A DNA stretch of 64,000 nucleotides from Pseudorhizobium flavum (GTDB lineage Bacteria; Pseudomonadota; Alphaproteobacteria; Rhizobiales; Rhizobiaceae). A program made the translations under genes and the position numbers. Positions 9,245 to 17,916 of the stretch are shown here, in pieces (within the stretch, counting starts at the first letter, position 1; each line of letters starts with the position of its first letter). The DNA lies in assembly GCF_902502825.2 (NCBI RefSeq), contig NZ_LR723670.1:3038001-3102000 (forward strand), given 5' to 3'. The notes below the pieces were generated by a model, which saw nothing but the letters and a program-made list of their open reading frames with translations, had not been told where the DNA came from and did no database searches.

Positions 9245-9942
9245 GACACGACAGCTTTCTGTCCCACCAGCCGCGCCACCCATTCGGACGCCATCAGCGC
9301 CGCGAAGGAAATGCCGATCGCGACCATCGTCAGCCGCATCGCCCCGGCTTCACCCCCCGGCACCTGCGTAAGGGTGTAGATCGCGGCCGACAGAGTCTGT
9401 GTCTCTCCGGGGATATTGGACACGAAAGTAATCGTCGCCCCGAACTCACCCATCGCCTTCGCAAAGGAAAGGATCATGCCGGCGATGATACCCGGGGCGG
9501 CGAGCGGCAGCGTGACTGTGAGAAATACCCAGGCAGGACGGGCGCCGAGCGTGCTTGCCGCCTCCTCCAGCTTCGTGTCAACAGCCTCCATGGACAGGCG
9601 GATCGACCGCACCATCAGTGGGAATCCCATAATCGCGCAGGCGAGCGCTGCTCCCGTCCACCGGAACGAGAAGCTGATGCCGAACCAGTCATAGAGGAAG
9701 GAGCCGACCGCACCTTGCCGGCCGAAGGTCACCAGGAGAAGAAATCCCGTGACCACGGGCGGGAGGACGAGCGGCAGATGAACGATCCCGTTTAGGAAGG
9801 ACTTGCCCCAGAACCGGCCGCGTGCGAGCAGGAACGCTATGGCGATGCCAGCCGGCAGGCTGCATGCAACTGCTACCGTCGCAACCTTCACGCTCAGGCG
9901 GACGGCCGTCCATTCCTCCTCGCTCAGCGCCAGCCAGTCCAC
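9241..9942 (-). CDS. modB: Molybdate ABC transporter permease ModB
   Basis: A 233-residue membrane protein with about five hydrophobic segments and the permease coupling motif EAASTLGARPAWVFLTVTLP, followed by AKAMGEFGATITFVSNIPGETQT, characteristic of ModB. It forms the inner-membrane channel for molybdate with ModC. The stop overlaps modC by four bases. Upstream lies a 162-base divergent region shared with the DUF892 gene and not a modA gene, which is unusual because the order modABC is normal in relatives. The binding protein must be encoded elsewhere or replaced by another one. Confidence 0.9.
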   Translation of the reverse strand: MDWLALSEEEWTAVRLSVKVATVAVACSLPAGIAIAFLLARGRFWGKSFLNGIVHLPLVLPPVVTGFLLLVTFGRQGAVGSFLYDWFGISFSFRWTGAALACAIMGFPLMVRSIRLSMEAVDTKLEEAASTLGARPAWVFLTVTLPLAAPGIIAGMILSFAKAMGEFGATITFVSNIPGETQTLSAAIYTLTQVPGGEAGAMRLTMVAIGISFAALMASEWVARLVGQKAVVS

Positions 9943-10043
9943 TTTCTTCCCCCGCTCATCAGCGACTGCTCCCCGGACACGCCCCCCTTAACGGATAAAC
10001 GCGCGACAACCGAAAATCTACGCCGCAAAGCCCGCACCGGATC

Positions 10044-10068
10044 GGAACTTTTGCTGCGCACCACGGTT
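10044..10068 (+). promoter_or_regulatory. Candidate EcfG/RpoE2-type promoter of the DUF892 gene
   Basis: GGAAC at 10044-10048 is followed 18 bases later by TT (10067-10068, in CGGTT). This matches the general-stress sigma consensus of alphaproteobacteria (GGAAC-N18/19-TT). It lies 37 bases before the start codon at 10105, the same arrangement seen at two further stress-type genes in this window. Confidence 0.55.
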
Positions 10069-10104
10069 CGTGTCGCGGAACTTCAACCCATCTTGGAGAA
10101 TGAC

Positions 10105-10620
10105 ATGGCTGACACCAGCGCGACCCGTGAGATCTTCGTGACCGGCCTGAAAAACGCTCACGCTATGGAAAACCAGGCTCTATCGATCATGAAGCCGCAG
10201 GTTTCGAGAATTGAGAACTACCCGGAAGTCGCCCGCCGCCTTGAGGAGCATATTCGCGAGACGGAAGGGCAGATGACGCGGCTCGAAGAACTGCTTCAGC
10301 AACTGGATGAAAGCCACTCCTCCATGAAGGACATGGCGCTGTCCTTCACCGGTGCGATGGCAGCAATGGGCCACACTATCGCGGGCGATGAGATTCTGAA
10401 GAACTCCTTCGCCAACTTCGCCTTCGAGAACTTCGAAATAGCTGCCTACAAGTCACTTTTGGCTGTAGCAGAACTCGGCGGCTTCCAATCCGCGACCTCC
10501 GCCCTCCAGGCGAACCTGCAGGAGGAGCAGAACATGGCGAAATGGATCGACGACAACCTGCGCACCGTGACGAACCGCTTCGTGGAACTCCGCGAGGCCG
10601 GCGAAAGCGCCAAGGTTTAA
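10105..10620 (+). CDS. DUF892 (YciF-like) ferritin-like stress protein
   Basis: A 171-residue, all-helical protein of the DUF892/YciE-YciF family, with helices running KNAHAMENQALSIM, RRLEEHIRETEGQMTRLEEL, NFAFENFEIAAYKSLLAVAE and LQANLQEEQNMAKWID. The acidic and histidine residues spaced along the four helices form the ferritin-like di-iron site (AMENQ, HIRETE, ENFEIAAY, QEEQNM). Family members are induced by osmotic, desiccation or envelope stress; their exact activity is unclear. ATG at 10105 follows TTGGAGAATGAC. It has its own candidate EcfG promoter and a strong terminator, so it is monocistronic. Confidence 0.88.
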   Translation: MADTSATREIFVTGLKNAHAMENQALSIMKPQVSRIENYPEVARRLEEHIRETEGQMTRLEELLQQLDESHSSMKDMALSFTGAMAAMGHTIAGDEILKNSFANFAFENFEIAAYKSLLAVAELGGFQSATSALQANLQEEQNMAKWIDDNLRTVTNRFVELREAGESAKV

Positions 10621-10640
10621 ATCTGCACGATACACTTTCG

Positions 10641-10672
10641 AAAGAAGCGGCGCCGTCAGGCGCCGCTTCTTT
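10641..10672 (+). terminator. Strong intrinsic terminator after the DUF892 gene
   Basis: A perfect 14-base inverted repeat (10641-10654 and 10659-10672, loop GTCA) with a GC-rich core, an A-rich left flank and T-rich right end. It separates the DUF892 gene from the convergent oxidoreductase gene and could work in both directions. Confidence 0.9.
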
Positions 10673-10718
10673 CCTGAACGTCACGAAATCACTACTGATC
10701 GGTTTCGGCGATCGCGCC

Positions 10719-11732
10719 TCAGACCTGTTCCCGACGACCCGTCGCGGCCGACCGGAGCATTGCCTCGATCAGCCGATGGACCTTCAGTGCCTCCCGGCCG
10801 CTCACCTTGGGGGAGCGCCCATTCTCGACGGCATCCACGAAGTCCTCAATCACAGCCCGATGATGCATGTGCGAGAACGCCATGGGATCGGCACCCGCAC
10901 CGCCGCCGACCGCGCCATCGTCCATCTCGATGTCGGACCCGTCGTGAAATTTTGCTATGAGAGTCGCGCCTTCTATCCTCGCCATCCCATTGGTGCCGAT
11001 CACTTCGATCGCATCAGGCGTACCGGGATAGGCGCAGGTGGTTGCACCCACGGTACCTATCGCACCGTTCTCATAGCGGATTGCTCCGGCGACCAGATCC
11101 TCTGTCTCCATGCGATGCACCGGGGTGGTCACAGCATAGGCTATGGCTTCCACTGGAAGACCGGCAACCGATATCAGAAGGTCAAGCGTGTGAATCCCCT
11201 GCGTCAACAACACGCCGCCGCCATCCCTTGCCCTCGTCCCGCGACCGGGCTCGTCGTAGTAGCTCTGTGGCCTCCAATTGGACAGCCTAGCCGACGCACC
11301 CACGATGTGTCCCAATCGGCCGTCGGCGACGATCTGTGACATCGCGATGCTGACCGGACGGAACCGGTGCTGCAGCACGACCCCGAGCGTCACGCCAGCC
11401 TTCTCACAGGCGTTAACCAGTACCTCGGCGTTTTCCAGTGACACATCCAGCGGCTTCTCCAGCAGGACATGCTTGCCCCTGGCAGCGGCCTGCTCCACCA
11501 ACTGGCGATGGGTATTCGGTGGGGTAAGGACGAGGACGGCTTCGATTCGTGGATTCTCAAAAATGCCGTCGAGGGTATCGGTGACGGGCATCCCCCACCG
11601 GCTCGCAAAGGTCTGGCGCCTTGCGGACGTCGGGCTGAAGGCCGCTACCACTTCAACACGATCCCGAAGATAGAGCAGGCTTTGGGCATGTGGTGCCGAT
11701 GCCATACCCAGTCCGATCACCCCTATCCGCAT
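10719..11732 (-). CDS. Gfo/Idh/MocA family oxidoreductase
   Basis: A 337-residue NAD(P)-dependent sugar-type dehydrogenase starting MRIGVIGLGMASAPHA, with the Rossmann dinucleotide motif GxGxxx and the family motif HVLLEKPLDVSLENAEVL, whose EKP lysine is catalytic. Members oxidise or reduce inositols, uronates, sugar acids and related polyols. It is divergent from uxaC across a 113-base region holding two GntR-type operator-like repeats, so a role in the adjacent uronate catabolism is likely. It could provide an oxidation step missing from the cluster (no uxaB/uxuB or kduD is visible), but this is inference. Confidence 0.8.
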   Translation of the reverse strand: MRIGVIGLGMASAPHAQSLLYLRDRVEVVAAFSPTSARRQTFASRWGMPVTDTLDGIFENPRIEAVLVLTPPNTHRQLVEQAAARGKHVLLEKPLDVSLENAEVLVNACEKAGVTLGVVLQHRFRPVSIAMSQIVADGRLGHIVGASARLSNWRPQSYYDEPGRGTRARDGGGVLLTQGIHTLDLLISVAGLPVEAIAYAVTTPVHRMETEDLVAGAIRYENGAIGTVGATTCAYPGTPDAIEVIGTNGMARIEGATLIAKFHDGSDIEMDDGAVGGGAGADPMAFSHMHHRAVIEDFVDAVENGRSPKVSGREALKVHRLIEAMLRSAATGRREQV

Positions 11733-11755
11733 ATCGCCTCCTCCGCATAAAATGG

Positions 11756-11795
11756 TTGTCATACAAAATACCGATTTTTGTATGTTGACATACCA
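11756..11795. promoter_or_regulatory. Two GntR/FadR-type operator-like sites in a divergent promoter
   Basis: TTGTCATACAA (11756-11766) fits the FadR-subfamily pattern TnGTnnnACnA exactly, and a second copy TTGACATACCA lies at 11785-11795, 29 bases away on the same strand. A further TTTTGTATG (11776-11784) forms a nine-base inverted repeat with CATACAAAA (11760-11768). The region lies between the divergent oxidoreductase gene and uxaC. The FadR-type regulator encoded at 16227 is the obvious candidate to bind it. Confidence 0.6.
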
Positions 11796-11845
11796 CACCT
11801 GGCTGCTCTAGCCATTCTTATGCCGAAGGAGGAGCGGCAGTCTTG

Positions 11846-13255
11846 ATGAATTCACTGGTACACGAGGACGTATTGTTGCCGCCGGAACCCGGCGTCCGCT
11901 CGATTGCCCGCGCTCTATATCGGACCGTGTCGAACCTGCCGATCATCAGTCCGCATGGCCATACGGACCCCCGGTGGTACGCGCTCGACGAGCCCTTCCC
12001 CGATCCCGCCCAGCTTCTGATCGTTCCGGACCACTACATCTTCCGCATGCTCTTCAGTCAAGGGATCGCACTGGAGGATCTGGGCGTAAGGCGGCTTGAT
12101 GGAGCAGAGACCGAAACCGACGGCAGGCGGATCTGGAAGCTCTTCACCGAGAACTACCATCTCTTCCGTGGCACCCCGACCCGCCTCTGGATGGACTACG
12201 TCCTATCCTCCCTCTTCCACATCGAGGAACCTCTGGACGCGGGAACGGCAGACAGCAGCTATGACCGCATCGCCGAGAAGCTCCGCCAGCCCGAGTACCG
12301 GCCACGAGCTCTTTTCAAGCGGTTCAACATCGAGGCTATCGCCACCACGGAGGGAGCACTCGACGACCTGCGCTGGCACAGGATGATCCGCGAGAGCGGC
12401 TGGGATGGCCGTGTGGTGACGGCCTACCGTCCCGACGCGGTTGTCGATCCGGACTTCGAAGGCTTCTCCGCCAATCTGGATCTGTTGGGGGAGATCACCG
12501 GCGAGGATACCGGGACATGGGCGGGCTATCTTGCCGCCCACCGCAAGCGCCGCGACTATTTCAAATCCTTTGGCGCCACGTCCTCCGATCACGGTCATGC
12601 CACTGCGGACACGGCGAACCTCTCCGCAGCGGAGGCCGCCGCCCTTTTCGACAGGATCAGAAGCGGCAGGGGAGACGCCGGCGATCACCGCCAGTTCCGG
12701 GCGCAGATGCTGACGGAAATGGCGAAGATGAGCCTGGACGATGGGTTGGTCCTGCAGATCCATCCCGGTTCCTGGCGCAACCACTCGCCGTCAATGCTAT
12801 CCCGCCATGGCCGCGACATGGGTTTTGATATCCCGACCCGGACCGACTATGTCGGCGCGCTGAAGCCGCTCCTCGACGCGGTTGGCCTTGAGCGTGACCT
12901 CACCGTCGTAGTGTTCACCCTGGACGAGACCTCCTATGCCCGCGAGCTTGCGCCGCTGGCGGGTGTCTATCCGGCGCTCAAACTCGGACCGGCCTGGTGG
13001 TTCCACGATAGCCCGGAGGGCATGCGCCGCTTCCGGGAGATGACGACCGAGACCGCCGGCTTCTACAACACCGTCGGCTTCAACGACGACACCCGCGCCT
13101 TCCCATCCATACCGGCGCGGCACGATATTGCGCGACGCGTGGACTGCGCCTTTCTGGCGCGCCTAGTCGCCGAGCACAGGTTGAGGGAGGAGGAAGCCTT
13201 CGATCTGGCGAGAGAGCTTGCCTATACGCTCGCGAAAAAAGCGTATCGGCTTTGA
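11846..13255 (+). CDS. uxaC: Glucuronate (uronate) isomerase
   Basis: A 469-residue protein, essentially the E. coli UxaC length (470). The metal-binding start SPHGHTDPRWYA is present together with VPDHYIFRMLFSQG and the C-terminal NTVGFNDDTRAFPSIPARHD. It isomerises D-glucuronate to D-fructuronate and D-galacturonate to D-tagaturonate in the cytoplasm. AAGGAGGAGC precedes the start; TTG at 11843 and ATG at 11846 are adjacent and both usable, and ATG is preferred. It is the first gene of a rightward operon with a TRAP transporter, a FadR-like regulator, kduI and kdgF. Confidence 0.93.
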   Translation: MNSLVHEDVLLPPEPGVRSIARALYRTVSNLPIISPHGHTDPRWYALDEPFPDPAQLLIVPDHYIFRMLFSQGIALEDLGVRRLDGAETETDGRRIWKLFTENYHLFRGTPTRLWMDYVLSSLFHIEEPLDAGTADSSYDRIAEKLRQPEYRPRALFKRFNIEAIATTEGALDDLRWHRMIRESGWDGRVVTAYRPDAVVDPDFEGFSANLDLLGEITGEDTGTWAGYLAAHRKRRDYFKSFGATSSDHGHATADTANLSAAEAAALFDRIRSGRGDAGDHRQFRAQMLTEMAKMSLDDGLVLQIHPGSWRNHSPSMLSRHGRDMGFDIPTRTDYVGALKPLLDAVGLERDLTVVVFTLDETSYARELAPLAGVYPALKLGPAWWFHDSPEGMRRFREMTTETAGFYNTVGFNDDTRAFPSIPARHDIARRVDCAFLARLVAEHRLREEEAFDLARELAYTLAKKAYRL

Positions 13256-13293
13256 GTGGCGCGTGGCGCCGAGGAAACAGGGAGGAGAACATC

Positions 13294-14271
13294 ATGTTGC
13301 ATTTTGGAAAGGTCGCTGCTGCCTTCACGGTCGCAGCAACACTGTTTGCGAGCACGGCGCTCGCGCAGACAGTATTGAAGTCATCGGACACGCACCCCGA
13401 CGGATATCCGACCGTTGAGGGCGTGAAATATTTCGGCGAACTGATCAAGGAACGAACCGAGGGCCGCTACGAGGTGGAAGTCTACCACTCCGCCCAACTC
13501 GGCGAGGAAAAGGACACGATCGAGCAGGTTCGTTCCGGCGTTCTCGAACTCAACCGCGTTTCCATGGCCCCGTTCAACGGCACGGTGAAGGAATCGATCG
13601 TTCCGGCCTTGCCCTACCTCTTCCGTTCGGAAGAACACATGCACAAGGTCATGGACGGTCCGATCGGCGATCAGATCAAGACGGCGTTCGAGGGAGCGGG
13701 CCTCGTGGTCCTGGCCTTCTACGACGCGGGTTCTCGCTCGTTCTACAACAGGACGAAGCCCATCAACAGCGTCGAGGACATGAAGGGCCTGAAGTTCCGC
13801 GTCATCCAGTCGGACATCTTCGTCGACATGGTCGCAGCACTTGGCGCAAATGCGACGCCTATGCCGTATGGCGAAGTTTATTCCTCCATCGAAACCGGCG
13901 TCATCGACGGTGCGGAGAACAACTTTCCGAGCTACGACACGGCCAAGCACTACGAAGTAGCCAAGCACTACTCGCTCGACGAGCATACCATCCTTCCGGA
14001 AGTCTTCGTGATGAACAAGGCGGCCTTCGATCAGCTGACGCCTGAGGATCAGGAGATCTTCCGCCAGGCGGGAAAAGACAGCGTCGCCAAGCAGCGCGAA
14101 CTCTGGGCGGCGAAGGTAAGCGAGTCCCGTAAAATCGTGGAAGAAGCGGGCGCGCAAATCACCACACCCGATAAGCAGGGCTTCATCGATGCCATGGAAC
14201 CGGTTTATGCCAAGCACGTGACCGACCCTGTGCTCCAGAAGATGGTGGATGACGTCAAGGCTGTCCAGTAA
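13294..14271 (+). CDS. TRAP transporter solute-binding protein (DctP family)
   Basis: A 325-residue periplasmic protein with a clear signal peptide (about residues 1-24, ending STALAQ). The mature part starts VLKSSDTHPDGYPTVEG and contains the DctP signatures LKFRVIQSDIFVDMVAALGA and EVYSSIETGVIDGAENN, including the arginine that binds carboxylate ligands. It captures the substrate for the following DctQ/DctM permease. In this context the ligand is probably a hexuronate or unsaturated uronate. GGAGGAGAACATC precedes the start. A strong hairpin follows the stop and probably lowers permease expression relative to this protein. Confidence 0.92.
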   Translation: MLHFGKVAAAFTVAATLFASTALAQTVLKSSDTHPDGYPTVEGVKYFGELIKERTEGRYEVEVYHSAQLGEEKDTIEQVRSGVLELNRVSMAPFNGTVKESIVPALPYLFRSEEHMHKVMDGPIGDQIKTAFEGAGLVVLAFYDAGSRSFYNRTKPINSVEDMKGLKFRVIQSDIFVDMVAALGANATPMPYGEVYSSIETGVIDGAENNFPSYDTAKHYEVAKHYSLDEHTILPEVFVMNKAAFDQLTPEDQEIFRQAGKDSVAKQRELWAAKVSESRKIVEEAGAQITTPDKQGFIDAMEPVYAKHVTDPVLQKMVDDVKAVQ

Positions 14272-14280
14272 CGCAAGATC

Positions 14281-14305
14281 GGGGCGGCTGGTCTCCAGCC
14301 GCCCC
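14281..14305 (+). terminator. Hairpin between binding-protein and permease genes
   Basis: GGGGCGGCTGG (14281-14291) and its reverse complement (14295-14305) form an 11-base stem with a three-base loop, followed by TTCTT. Placed between dctP and dctQ, it is likely a partial terminator or an RNA-stabilising 3' end that favours the binding protein. Confidence 0.7.
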
Positions 14306-14370
14306 TTCTTCGGGTGGGCGTCGAACCTGAAACGATCTGCAACTGCCACAAGCGCAATCACGAGCACACC

Positions 14371-14931
14371 ATGTCGGACCGACTCAAACTTACGGCTGGG
14401 CTTCTCGGCCGGCTCAATACACTGGCTCTGTGGAGCGCCGGCATCGGCCTGATCCTGATGACCGCCTTCGTAGCTTGGCAGGTCTTCTGCCGTTACGTGC
14501 TCAACGACTCCCCGAGTTGGACCGAGCCAGGCGCGGTCATGCTGATGAGCTGGTTCATCTTTCTTGGGTCAGCGGTTGGGGTGCGGGAGAACTATCATCT
14601 CGGCTTCGACGTCATCCTCTACGTGATCCCCCGTAGCGGCAAGAAATGGCTGCGCATGATCTCTGACGTCGTCGCGTTCGGCTTCGGCGTCGGCATGATC
14701 TGGTACGGCTGGGAGCTCATCCTGCTGACATGGAACACGACGCTGCCGTCGCTCGGAATTTCAGGCGCGTGGGATTACGTACCGCTGGTCGGCGGTGGGG
14801 TGCTGATCGTGCTATTCACCCTGGAGCGGATCGTTTTGAGGCTCTCAGGCGCTCCCATCGACGACATTCTGGATGAGACGCCGCCTGCGGAAGTGGCGGC
14901 CGAACTCGACACTGCCAACGTGAAGGCTTGA
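14371..14931 (+). CDS. TRAP transporter small permease (DctQ family)
   Basis: A 186-residue protein with four hydrophobic segments: LALWSAGIGLILMTAFVAWQ, a re-entrant region near PSWTEPGAVMLMSWFIFLGS, MISDVVAFGFGVGMIWYGW and VPLVGGGVLIVLFTLE. The motif FCRYVLNDSPSWTEP is typical of DctQ. It forms the inner-membrane complex with DctM. ATG at 14371 was chosen for the usual short hydrophilic start; the ribosome binding site is weak. Its stop overlaps the start of dctM (TGATG), indicating translational coupling. Confidence 0.88.
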   Translation: MSDRLKLTAGLLGRLNTLALWSAGIGLILMTAFVAWQVFCRYVLNDSPSWTEPGAVMLMSWFIFLGSAVGVRENYHLGFDVILYVIPRSGKKWLRMISDVVAFGFGVGMIWYGWELILLTWNTTLPSLGISGAWDYVPLVGGGVLIVLFTLERIVLRLSGAPIDDILDETPPAEVAAELDTANVKA

Positions 14932-16217
14932 TGCTCATGGAATACTGGATTCTTTTTGGCGTCTTCACCCTTCTGATGCTGATCGGCACGCCGATCGCTT
15001 TCTGTCTCGGCGTGGCCAGCTTTGCGACTGTAGCCTATATCGGGCTTCCCCCACTGGTCGTTTTCCAAAGATTGAACTCCGGGATGAGCGTCTTTTCAAT
15101 GCTCGCCATCCCCTTCTTTATCTACGCCGGTGATCTTATGGTTCGTGGCGGTATCGCTCAGAAGATCGTGGCGTTCGCAGCGTCCCTCGTGGGCCACATC
15201 CGGGGCGGACTTGGTCAGGTCAATATCGTGACCGCGACCCTTTTCGGTGGCATTTCCGGCTCAGCAGTTGCCGAGGCAGCAGCCGTGGGCGGCTTGATGA
15301 TACCGCAAATGAAGGAACGAGGTTACGGCGCAGACTACGCCGTGAACGTGACCTCGATGGCGGCGTTGATCGCCCTTCTCCTTCCGCCCTCCCATAACAT
15401 GATCATTTATTCCATCGCTGCGGGCGGGAAGATCTCCATCGCTGATCTTTTCACCGCCGGCGTCATTCCCGGCCTCCTGTTCGCACTCGCATTGATGGTC
15501 ACCGCATATTTCGTGGCTCGCAGCCGCGGCTACCCGGTTGAATCCTTCCCCGGCTTCCAGATCGCACTTCACCTGGGAGCAGTTGCCATCCCTGGCCTGC
15601 TTCTGATCGCCATCATCTTCGGCGGCGTCCGCTCCGGTATCTTCACGGCCACCGAGAGCTCGTGCATTGCCGTTCTATACGCCCTGCTCATCACGGTCTT
15701 CGTCTACCGGCAGATGACCTGGGAAGGCTTCGTTCATGCCACCATGGGTGCGGTGCGCACCACCGCAATGGTCCTGCTCATCATCGGCATGGCAGCCGCT
15801 TTCTCCTGGCTGATGGCCTTCCTCCGGGTGCCCGCAGCCCTGATCGCCTGGATGAACACCATCTCGGACAACCCGCTGATCATCTTGTTGCTCCTCAATA
15901 TCCTGATGCTCTTCCTGGGCACGTTCATGGACATGGGCCCGACCATCATCATTGCCACGCCGATCTTCCTGCCGGTGGCGCAGGCCTATGGCGTCGACCC
16001 TGTCCATTTCGGAGTGATCATGATCCTGAACTTCGGCATTGGCCTGAACACGCCGCCGGTCGGTGCGGTACAGTTCGTCGCCTGTGCGGTTGGTAAGATC
16101 AGTGTCTGGCAGGCGATGCGCTCCATCTGGCCCTTCTATCTCGCCGGCGTTGCCGTCCTCGGCCTCGTCACTTACGTCCCCGCCATTTCGCTATGGCTGC
16201 CGGGCGTTTTCAAATAG
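14931..16217 (+). CDS. TRAP transporter large permease (DctM family)
   Basis: A 428-residue integral membrane protein with about twelve hydrophobic segments. DctM motifs include GTPIAFCLGVASF, FGGISGSAVAEAAAVGGLMIPQM and LPPSHNMIIYSIAAGG in the first half and FMDMGPTIIIATPIFLPVAQ and GLNTPPVGAVQFVACAVG in the second half. It provides the sodium-coupled transport path. The ATG at 14931 overlaps the dctQ stop; another in-frame ATG lies at 14937. The regulator gene starts nine bases after its stop. Confidence 0.92.
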   Translation: MLMEYWILFGVFTLLMLIGTPIAFCLGVASFATVAYIGLPPLVVFQRLNSGMSVFSMLAIPFFIYAGDLMVRGGIAQKIVAFAASLVGHIRGGLGQVNIVTATLFGGISGSAVAEAAAVGGLMIPQMKERGYGADYAVNVTSMAALIALLLPPSHNMIIYSIAAGGKISIADLFTAGVIPGLLFALALMVTAYFVARSRGYPVESFPGFQIALHLGAVAIPGLLLIAIIFGGVRSGIFTATESSCIAVLYALLITVFVYRQMTWEGFVHATMGAVRTTAMVLLIIGMAAAFSWLMAFLRVPAALIAWMNTISDNPLIILLLLNILMLFLGTFMDMGPTIIIATPIFLPVAQAYGVDPVHFGVIMILNFGIGLNTPPVGAVQFVACAVGKISVWQAMRSIWPFYLAGVAVLGLVTYVPAISLWLPGVFK

Positions 16218-16226
16218 GACGCGGAT

Positions 16227-16997
16227 ATGCCTGCAGATCTGACCGTCGCAACCAAGGTTGAACGCAAGCCGAAACTCTCGGCCCACGTCGCCGCGTCCCT
16301 GCGTTCCCAGATACTGGCGGGCGATATCGGCGTGGGACAGAAGCTTCCGACGGAGAGCCAGCTCACGGAGGCCTTCGGCGTCAGCCGCACCGTCATCCGG
16401 GAAGCGGTTGCGAATCTAGCCGCCGATGGGCTAGTCGAGTCTCGCCAGGGCGCGGGTATCTTTGTCTGCGAACGGCCTGCCATGGCCTTCTCGTCGATCA
16501 CGCAGGACATCGGGATGAAGATCTCGCATGCCCTCAATGTCATCGAGGTCCGCATGGGGCTCGAGATCGAAAGCGCGGGTCTTGCGGCACAGCGCCGGAA
16601 TGCTGCCCAGGAGGCTGCCATTCAGGAGGCCTTCTTCGAGTTCGACCGGCTGCTTGCCATGGGCGAGGCCACCGGGCGCAGTGATTTCATGTTTCATCGC
16701 GCCATCGCTGCAGCCACCAACAATCCATTCTACGTTGAAGTGCTGGATGCCCTGGGCATGCGGGCTATTCCCTGCGACATCACATCTCCCTGGGGCACCG
16801 ACAGCCTCCTGACGAGGGAGTACCAGGTCATGCTCCAGCGGGAGCACCTAGCCATCCTGAAGGCTATCTCAGCCGGAGATGCCGAGGCGGCGCGTGCTGC
16901 AATGCGAGCGCACCTGACAGAAAGCCAGCGACGCTATCGAGATCGGCTGGCGGGTCAGCAGGCGGACTATCGTTTCGGTTCCGCCGCGACGCCCTGA
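16227..16997 (+). CDS. FadR-subfamily GntR transcriptional regulator (uronate cluster)
   Basis: A 256-residue regulator with an N-terminal winged helix (LSAHVAASLRSQILAGDIGV, LPTESQLTEAFGVSRTVIRE, DGLVESRQGAGIFV) and a C-terminal all-helical FCD ligand domain (MGLEIESAGLAAQRRN, FMFHRAIAAATNNPFY, HLAILKAISAGDAEAARAAM). FCD domains usually bind metal and a small carboxylate. Lying inside the uronate operon, it probably senses a uronate intermediate and represses the divergent promoter at 11733-11845, where two fitting operator-like repeats occur. An ExuR/UxuR or KdgR-like role is plausible, but the ligand is not known. Confidence 0.88.
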   Translation: MPADLTVATKVERKPKLSAHVAASLRSQILAGDIGVGQKLPTESQLTEAFGVSRTVIREAVANLAADGLVESRQGAGIFVCERPAMAFSSITQDIGMKISHALNVIEVRMGLEIESAGLAAQRRNAAQEAAIQEAFFEFDRLLAMGEATGRSDFMFHRAIAAATNNPFYVEVLDALGMRAIPCDITSPWGTDSLLTREYQVMLQREHLAILKAISAGDAEAARAAMRAHLTESQRRYRDRLAGQQADYRFGSAATP

Positions 16998-17026
16998 ACC
17001 ACAATGACCATCACAGCGAGGACGCC

Positions 17027-17875
17027 ATGACTGCAAACCATACAGACTATTCCATCCGCCAGGCCTTTGACCCGGCAACGGGGGCGCAGATGGGCAGCAG
17101 CGCACTTCGCGACAACTTCCACATCGGCAATCTCTTTGTCTCCGGTCGGGTGAACCTCACCTACACCCACTACGACCGGATGGTGATCGGCGGCGCAATG
17201 CCGACAAACACCGCGCTCGCGCTGGAAACAATCAAGCCGACGGGAACGCCAGGCTTCCTCGATCGCCGCGAACTGATCCTCGTCAATATCGGTGGCAAGG
17301 GATCGATCGAGGTCGATGGCGAGCGTCACGCCCTTGGAACCCGCGACATGCTCTATGTCGGGATGGGAAGCAGGGTGACGTTCGCATCGGACGACGCCTC
17401 CACCCCTGCGAAGTTCTACCTTCTCAGCGCCCCCGCTCACCAGAAGCACCCCACGCAGTTGATCCAGATCGGCGATGCAAAGCGTATCGACCTCGGCAGC
17501 AGAGAGACCTCGAACGAGCGCTCAATCTTCCAGTTCATCCACCCAGAAGGTGCAAGAACCTGCCAACTCGTCGTCGGGATGACGCAACTTGCTCCCGGCT
17601 CCGTATGGAACACCATGCCCTGCCACGTTCATGACCGGCGCATGGAAGCCTATCTCTATTTCGACCTGCCGGAGACGGCACGGGTCTTCCACTTCATGGG
17701 CGAGCCGACCGAGACACGCCACATCGTCATGGCAAACGAGGAGGCGGTGGTGTCTCCGCCGTGGTCCATCCACTCGGGCTGCGGAACGTCCAGCTATACA
17801 TTCATCTGGGCAATGGCCGGAGACAATGTCGACTATACTGACGTCGACGCCGTGCCCATGGACATGCTCCGATAG
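17027..17875 (+). CDS. kduI: 5-dehydro-4-deoxy-D-glucuronate isomerase
   Basis: A 282-residue protein with KduI sequence throughout: YSIRQAFDPATG at the start, VSGRVNLTYTHYDRMVIGGA, DTRDMLYVGMG-like RDMLYVGMG, and the zinc site CHVHDRRMEAYLYFDL with a later SIHSGCGT histidine. It converts 4-deoxy-L-threo-5-hexosulose uronate (DKI) to 3-deoxy-D-glycero-2,5-hexodiulosonate in pectin and alginate-type oligouronide catabolism, in the cytoplasm. kdgF follows 41 bases downstream and supplies its substrate. The next enzyme, KduD, is not in this window. Confidence 0.94.
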   Translation: MTANHTDYSIRQAFDPATGAQMGSSALRDNFHIGNLFVSGRVNLTYTHYDRMVIGGAMPTNTALALETIKPTGTPGFLDRRELILVNIGGKGSIEVDGERHALGTRDMLYVGMGSRVTFASDDASTPAKFYLLSAPAHQKHPTQLIQIGDAKRIDLGSRETSNERSIFQFIHPEGARTCQLVVGMTQLAPGSVWNTMPCHVHDRRMEAYLYFDLPETARVFHFMGEPTETRHIVMANEEAVVSPPWSIHSGCGTSSYTFIWAMAGDNVDYTDVDAVPMDMLR

Positions 17876-17916
17876 CAGATCCCGGGCATCAGACCGATCA
17901 GACAAGGTAGACCGAT

